From NCBI GenBank assembly GCA_023441805.1, contig JAEZNO010000040.1:1-19623 (forward strand): a stretch of DNA of 19,623 nucleotides. The letters are read 5' to 3'. Shown piece by piece: positions 16,963-19,623 of this stretch (position 1 is its first letter; each line of letters opens with the position of its first letter). Source of the DNA: Bacteroidota bacterium. Its GTDB lineage: Bacteria; Bacteroidota; Bacteroidia; Bacteroidales; Lentimicrobiaceae. A program made the position numbers and the translations under genes. The notes beneath the pieces are model-generated. The model made no database searches and was not told the origin of the DNA. It saw only the letters and a list, made by a program, of their open reading frames with translations.

Positions 16963-16987
16963 GTTTGGCGTTAGGCGTTCTTCGTTA

Positions 16988-17066
16988 ATACCCGAATGGG
17001 TCACATCATTGTCCTGTTCGAGTCCTTTTTACTATTGTCTTTTATCTTTTGCCTTTTGCCTTACAT
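16988..17066 (+). repeat. Hairpin module plus gccttttgcctt heptads
   Basis: The module tacccgaatgggtca (16989-17003, ACCC and GGGT arms) is identical to 19442-19456 and recurs in variant form at 258-270 and 317-331. The tract tcctttttact (about 17026) and heptads tttgcct (17048-17061) follow; both also recur near 19341 and 19411. The remaining bases to 17139 hold nothing recognisable. Confidence 0.65.
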
Positions 17067-17139
17067 TGTTTGGGTTTTGGTGCACGGACCGGCTGAAATT
17101 TAGCCTTAGTACCCGTAGCCACACAAAACGCCCTTTTTG

Positions 17140-17168
17140 CTACTTTTTGTGGCTCGGACAAAAAGTAG
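17140..17168. repeat. Perfect 11-base inverted repeat (hairpin)
   Basis: The arms ctactttttgt (17140-17150) and acaaaaagtag (17158-17168) are perfectly complementary around a seven-base loop (ggctcgg). Similar tactttttgt hairpins are, from general knowledge, frequent dispersed repeats in Bacteroidota genomes. It could be a REP-like or MITE-like relic; it lacks a proper T run for a plus-strand terminator. Confidence 0.65.
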
Positions 17169-17239
17169 AGATGAAAGCAGGGAGTTGCGTTGCTTTCCAA
17201 AGCTTCATCCGGCAATTATGGCAACGCGTTGAAACTCCA

Positions 17240-17371
17240 GCACCCATTTTTCATGAAAACAATCAATTTGCACCCATTTTTATTCTTTTGCACCCATTTT
17301 TATTATAACTTGCAGGTTTATTTTAGAATGACACCCAAATTTCCTATTATATGAATGATCCCACCCATTTT
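17240..17371 (+). repeat. Array of gcacccattttt repeats upstream of and into the Fic gene
   Basis: The exact 12-mer gcacccattttt occurs at 17240, 17270 and 17290. A degenerate form (gacacccaaatt) lies at 17330, and another (cccaccc-atttt) at about 17360 inside the first codons of the Fic gene. Spacings are 30, 20, 40 and 30 bases, so all lie on about the same face of the helix. Two readings are possible: an operator array controlling the Fic gene, or the multi-repeat end of an IS21-like element whose transposase genes have been lost. Confidence 0.7.
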
Positions 17372-18925
17372 ACCAAAACTGCAACTATTTTTCATACTGA
17401 ACTGGTTCCTTATCCTGGTTATATTGTAGGTTATGCAGCTATTATTGAAAAACTGGATTTACCTATCCCAATTCATTTTCCGGTTTCACTTATTTCCATG
17501 AAAAATAAAAGTGAGACAAGCTACAAGTGGAAAGTCTTTCCAAGAAGATATCTACCTGATGATTCCAATACAATGAGTGAAATAACTGCATTATATAAAC
17601 AACTTGTCTTTGCTCTAAAATACGAAGGCATAAACTTGTTGGTTTTCAATTTTCTTGCTCAAAGGTACAGTGAGAGCGAATTGTCGGAACTTGTGAGTAT
17701 TGAGCCACTTGGACAGTATAGCCGCAGAATTTGGTTTCTTTTTGAATGGGTAACCGGCAGGCAGCTAAATCTTAAAAATCTAAATGCCCGTAAACAATAC
17801 GTAAACGTTTTGGACGATAAAATGCAATACGGTATAAAGGGCATTAAGTCACCACGTCAACTTGTAATAAATAATTTACCGGGCAATCCGCTATTCTGTC
17901 CATTAATCCGAAAAACGCAGAAACTTGAGCAGTATATAGCTTCCCAAATTTCTAAGCAAAAAAAGGAATACCTGAGCGAAGTACGAAAGGATATTATGTT
18001 AAGAGCCTCGGCTTTCCTATTGCTTAAAGATTCAAAAGCATCATTTAGAATAGAAGGTGAAAATCCAAAAAGCAGTCGTGCACTCAGATGGGGACAAGCA
18101 ATAGGGCAAGCAGGCACTAATAACTTATCTAAAGAAGAGTTACTAAGATTGCAACAGATTGTGATTGAAAACGGACGCTTTATCAATATGGGATTTAGGC
18201 AAACCGGAGGTTTTATAGGTGAACATGATCGCATAACCGGCGATCCGATACCTGACCATATATCAGCGAAATGGCAAGACCTGGATGAACTGATTGATGG
18301 ACTGGTAAAAACAGCTGACCTGCTCATTAAAAGTGAATTCGACCCAGTTCTGGCAGCCACAGTTATTGCTTTCGGTTTTGTTTTTATCCACCCCTTTGAG
18401 GATGGAAACGGACGTATACATCGTTACCTGATTCACCATGTGCTTGCAAAAAAGAACTTTACACAACAGGGTATCATCTTTCCTGTGTCATCATCTATTT
18501 TGAATAATATCGTTACATACCGAATGGTACTCGAAACATACTCACAACCTTTACTGAATTTCATCAAATGGAAGGAAACTAAGGATCATAATATTGAGGT
18601 ACTCAACGAGACTAAGTACTATTACAGATTTTTTGATGCAACCGTCCAAGCTGAATTCTTATACGATTGTGTTAATGATACTATAAAGAACACCATTCCG
18701 TCCGAAATTGATTATCTAACTAAATTTGATGAATTCAAGCAATTTCTGGATGACGAATACGAGATGACGGATAAAACAGTACACTTACTGGTCAGATTTC
18801 TTGACCAAAACACCGGTTTACTCTCACGTCGTGCACGTGAAAAAGAATTTTCTGCCTTGACTGATTCAGAAGTGGAGAAAATAGAGCAGAAATACAAAGA
18901 AATATTTCAGAGTGAGGAAAAGTAA
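17351..18925 (+). CDS. Class II Fic-domain protein (probable AMP-transferase)
   Basis: A 524-residue cytoplasmic protein. Fic enzymes usually transfer AMP from ATP to hydroxyl side chains of target proteins. The core motif HPFEDGNGR (347-355) is complete, with the catalytic His347, the metal-binding Asp351 and the phosphate-binding loop. An inhibitory-helix motif S-x-x-x-E-G (Ser231 to Gly236) precedes the core, which makes it a class II Fic protein that can hold itself inactive. It therefore needs no separate antitoxin, and none is next to it. The N-terminal 200 residues contain a WFLFEWVTGR stretch; I do not recognise the domain. The C-terminal 100 residues may be a winged helix. The ATG at 17351 overlaps the last upstream repeat. 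The gene is isolated in a repeat-rich region between two IS remnants, so recent acquisition is likely. The target is unknown. Confidence 0.88.
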   Translation: MNDPTHFTKTATIFHTELVPYPGYIVGYAAIIEKLDLPIPIHFPVSLISMKNKSETSYKWKVFPRRYLPDDSNTMSEITALYKQLVFALKYEGINLLVFNFLAQRYSESELSELVSIEPLGQYSRRIWFLFEWVTGRQLNLKNLNARKQYVNVLDDKMQYGIKGIKSPRQLVINNLPGNPLFCPLIRKTQKLEQYIASQISKQKKEYLSEVRKDIMLRASAFLLLKDSKASFRIEGENPKSSRALRWGQAIGQAGTNNLSKEELLRLQQIVIENGRFINMGFRQTGGFIGEHDRITGDPIPDHISAKWQDLDELIDGLVKTADLLIKSEFDPVLAATVIAFGFVFIHPFEDGNGRIHRYLIHHVLAKKNFTQQGIIFPVSSSILNNIVTYRMVLETYSQPLLNFIKWKETKDHNIEVLNETKYYYRFFDATVQAEFLYDCVNDTIKNTIPSEIDYLTKFDEFKQFLDDEYEMTDKTVHLLVRFLDQNTGLLSRRAREKEFSALTDSEVEKIEQKYKEIFQSEEK

Positions 18926-18956
18926 AGACGAGGCGCTTACCCCTATCTTTCAACTC

Positions 18957-19069
18957 GTTCAGCGTTCAGAGTTCTGCGTTCAGCGTTAGTTGAGCGTTTG
19001 GCGTCAGTTCGGCGTTAGGCGTTCTGTATTGCGTTTAAGAGTTCTTTGTTCTTTGTTCTTTGTTCAATG
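18957..19069 (+). repeat. Heptad repeat tract upstream of the second IS end
   Basis: Units such as gttcagc, gttctgc and gttaggc lead to the 20-base word at 19020-19039 and then to ttctttg repeats (about 19042-19062), in the same order as in the copy at 16745-16866. The second IS end follows directly, as in the first copy. Confidence 0.8.
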
Positions 19070-19265
19070 TTTGACTTGTCCTGAAATAGGTTTACACAAA
19101 AAGTAAACTAAAATCAGGATTATGAAAAACACAGCAAAAAGATTTCCGGACGAACTAAAGAAAAAGGCTGTAGAAGAGTTTCTAACAACTAGCCAAACAC
19201 AACGTGAGATAATGCTAAAATATAATATCCGCGGGATGGGCTCACTTAGTTGGTTAGGCGTATAA
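19070..19265 (+). pseudogene. IS3-like left end and truncated transposase orfA
   Basis: Bases 19070-19138 are the second copy of the 69-base left end. An ATG at 19122 opens a 47-residue frame (stop at 19263-19265) with a helix-turn-helix start typical of IS3-family OrfA: KRFPDELKKKAVEEF, then a REIMLKYNIRG helix and GMGSLSWL. A full OrfA has about 90-100 residues, followed by an integrase-core OrfB in another frame. Neither the rest of OrfA nor any DDE motif was found in the following frames, so this is a dead fragment. Confidence 0.75.
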
Positions 19266-19362
19266 GAGGAATTAGAACCACTTACAGCGACCACTGGCTA
19301 CACAAATACAAGAACTGGTCAGATCATTAACTTGTTAAAGTCCTTTTTACTTTTGTTTAGGT

Positions 19363-19409
19363 CACTGAGCGTAATCTCGTTCCTTTTCGAACGAGATGAA
19401 GTCGAAGTG
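19363..19409. repeat. Structured repeat with nine-base hairpin
   Basis: The inner arms atctcgttc (19374-19382) and gaacgagat (19389-19397) pair perfectly around six bases. The outer arms cact (19363-19366) and agtg (19406-19409) also pair, leaving an internal loop. The cactgagcg and gtcgaagtg parts are, from general knowledge, a common dispersed repeat in environmental Bacteroidota. It does not lie next to any complete gene. Confidence 0.6.
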
Positions 19410-19410
19410 T

Positions 19411-19491
19411 TGCCTTTTGCCTTTTGCCTTTTGCCTTCTCATACCCGAATGGGTCAATCTTGTGCGATTCAACATTCAGCATTCAGCATTC
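19411..19491 (+). repeat. Heptads and hairpin module at the right end
   Basis: Three exact tgccttt heptads and a partial fourth (19411-19437) are followed by the ACCC/GGGT module (19442-19456) and then by attcaac, attcagc, attcagc (19467-19487). The reverse complement of 194-290 shows the same three modules in the same order, so the left and right ends of the window carry the same composite element in opposite orientation. Confidence 0.75.
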
Positions 19492-19623
19492 GTAAGCTGA
19501 GCTTGCCTGAATAACATTGACTTTTTTTGAATTAATTAATACTGATGTTGACTTTTTCTTTTTTGGTTACTTTTTTCTTTTTGTTAATAAACCACGTTTT
19601 TGTTAATAACCCTAGTCTTACCA
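19492..19623. other. AT-rich tail without recognisable genes
   Basis: Poly-T rich sequence containing ttgttaataa twice. No supported gene or terminator. It may be the leader of a gene outside the window. Confidence 0.4.

Noticed and set aside
16919..17308. 129-codon open frame starting MKNTA
   Set aside because: Only the first residues match the transposase start; the rest translates repeat modules and the perfect hairpin, so it is treated as an IS remnant.
17240..17371. Iterons of a plasmid replication origin
   Set aside because: There is no replication initiator gene, DnaA box cluster or partition gene nearby, and the surroundings look chromosomal.
17857..18360. 167-codon open frame on the minus strand inside the Fic gene
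   Set aside because: It is fully antisense to a well-supported Fic coding region that includes conserved motifs, and its product shows no domain.
17351..18925. Toxin-antitoxin pair of the Fic/Phd (Doc) type
   Set aside because: No small antitoxin gene lies next to it, and the inhibitory motif is within the same protein.
19332..19514. 60-codon open frame at the right end
   Set aside because: It is composed of the hairpin and heptad modules and has no independent coding signal.

Overview
The window looks like a chromosomal segment from an AT-rich, probably anaerobic or facultatively anaerobic member of the Bacteroidota (Bacteroidales/Marinilabiliales-like). The support for this is a type IX secretion C-terminal sorting domain, promoters of the Bacteroidota type (TTTG, about 19 bases, TAnnTTTG), no strong Shine-Dalgarno sequences, and an NrfHA nitrite reductase of the Bacteroidota form. 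All real genes lie on the plus strand.

Region by region. Positions 1-444 hold no gene: there is a long stem-loop at the left edge and a composite repeat built from 7-base units. Positions 445-2680 are a three-gene operon (cupin, PepSY-type membrane protein, cupin) closed by a terminator. Positions 2864-7744 encode a 1626-residue exported protein with BNR/Asp-box propeller repeats, a probable beta-helix and a T9SS sorting domain. Positions 7769-9942 hold a good promoter, a 26-base palindrome and nrfH-nrfA (dissimilatory nitrite reduction to ammonium), closed by a strong terminator. Positions 10038-10850 encode a DUF1338 protein of the 2-oxoadipate dioxygenase/decarboxylase family with its own terminator. 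Positions 11101-14839 encode a YdiJ-type FAD/iron-sulfur 2-hydroxyacid dehydrogenase, then tcdA (tRNA t6A dehydratase). Positions 14962-16713 encode a soluble hybrid histidine kinase with a PocR-like cysteine-containing sensor region. Positions 16714-19623 are an accessory, repeat-rich stretch around a class II Fic protein. The Fic gene lies between two direct copies of a 69-base IS3-like left end, each next to the same heptad repeat.

How the genes may work together. NrfH and NrfA form a complete quinol-to-nitrite respiratory module. The DUF1338 protein and the YdiJ-like dehydrogenase could carry out consecutive steps (2-oxoadipate to D-2-hydroxyglutarate to 2-oxoglutarate), although each has its own transcription signals. 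The cupin-PepSY-cupin operon has no assigned substrate. Its membrane protein appears to be an internal duplication carrying periplasmic propeller-like inserts. The most unusual non-coding material is the family of heptad repeats, small hairpin modules and truncated IS ends at both ends of the window, and the phased repeats upstream of the Fic gene. No tRNA, rRNA or CRISPR array was seen. All functional assignments come from reading motifs and were not checked by database search.
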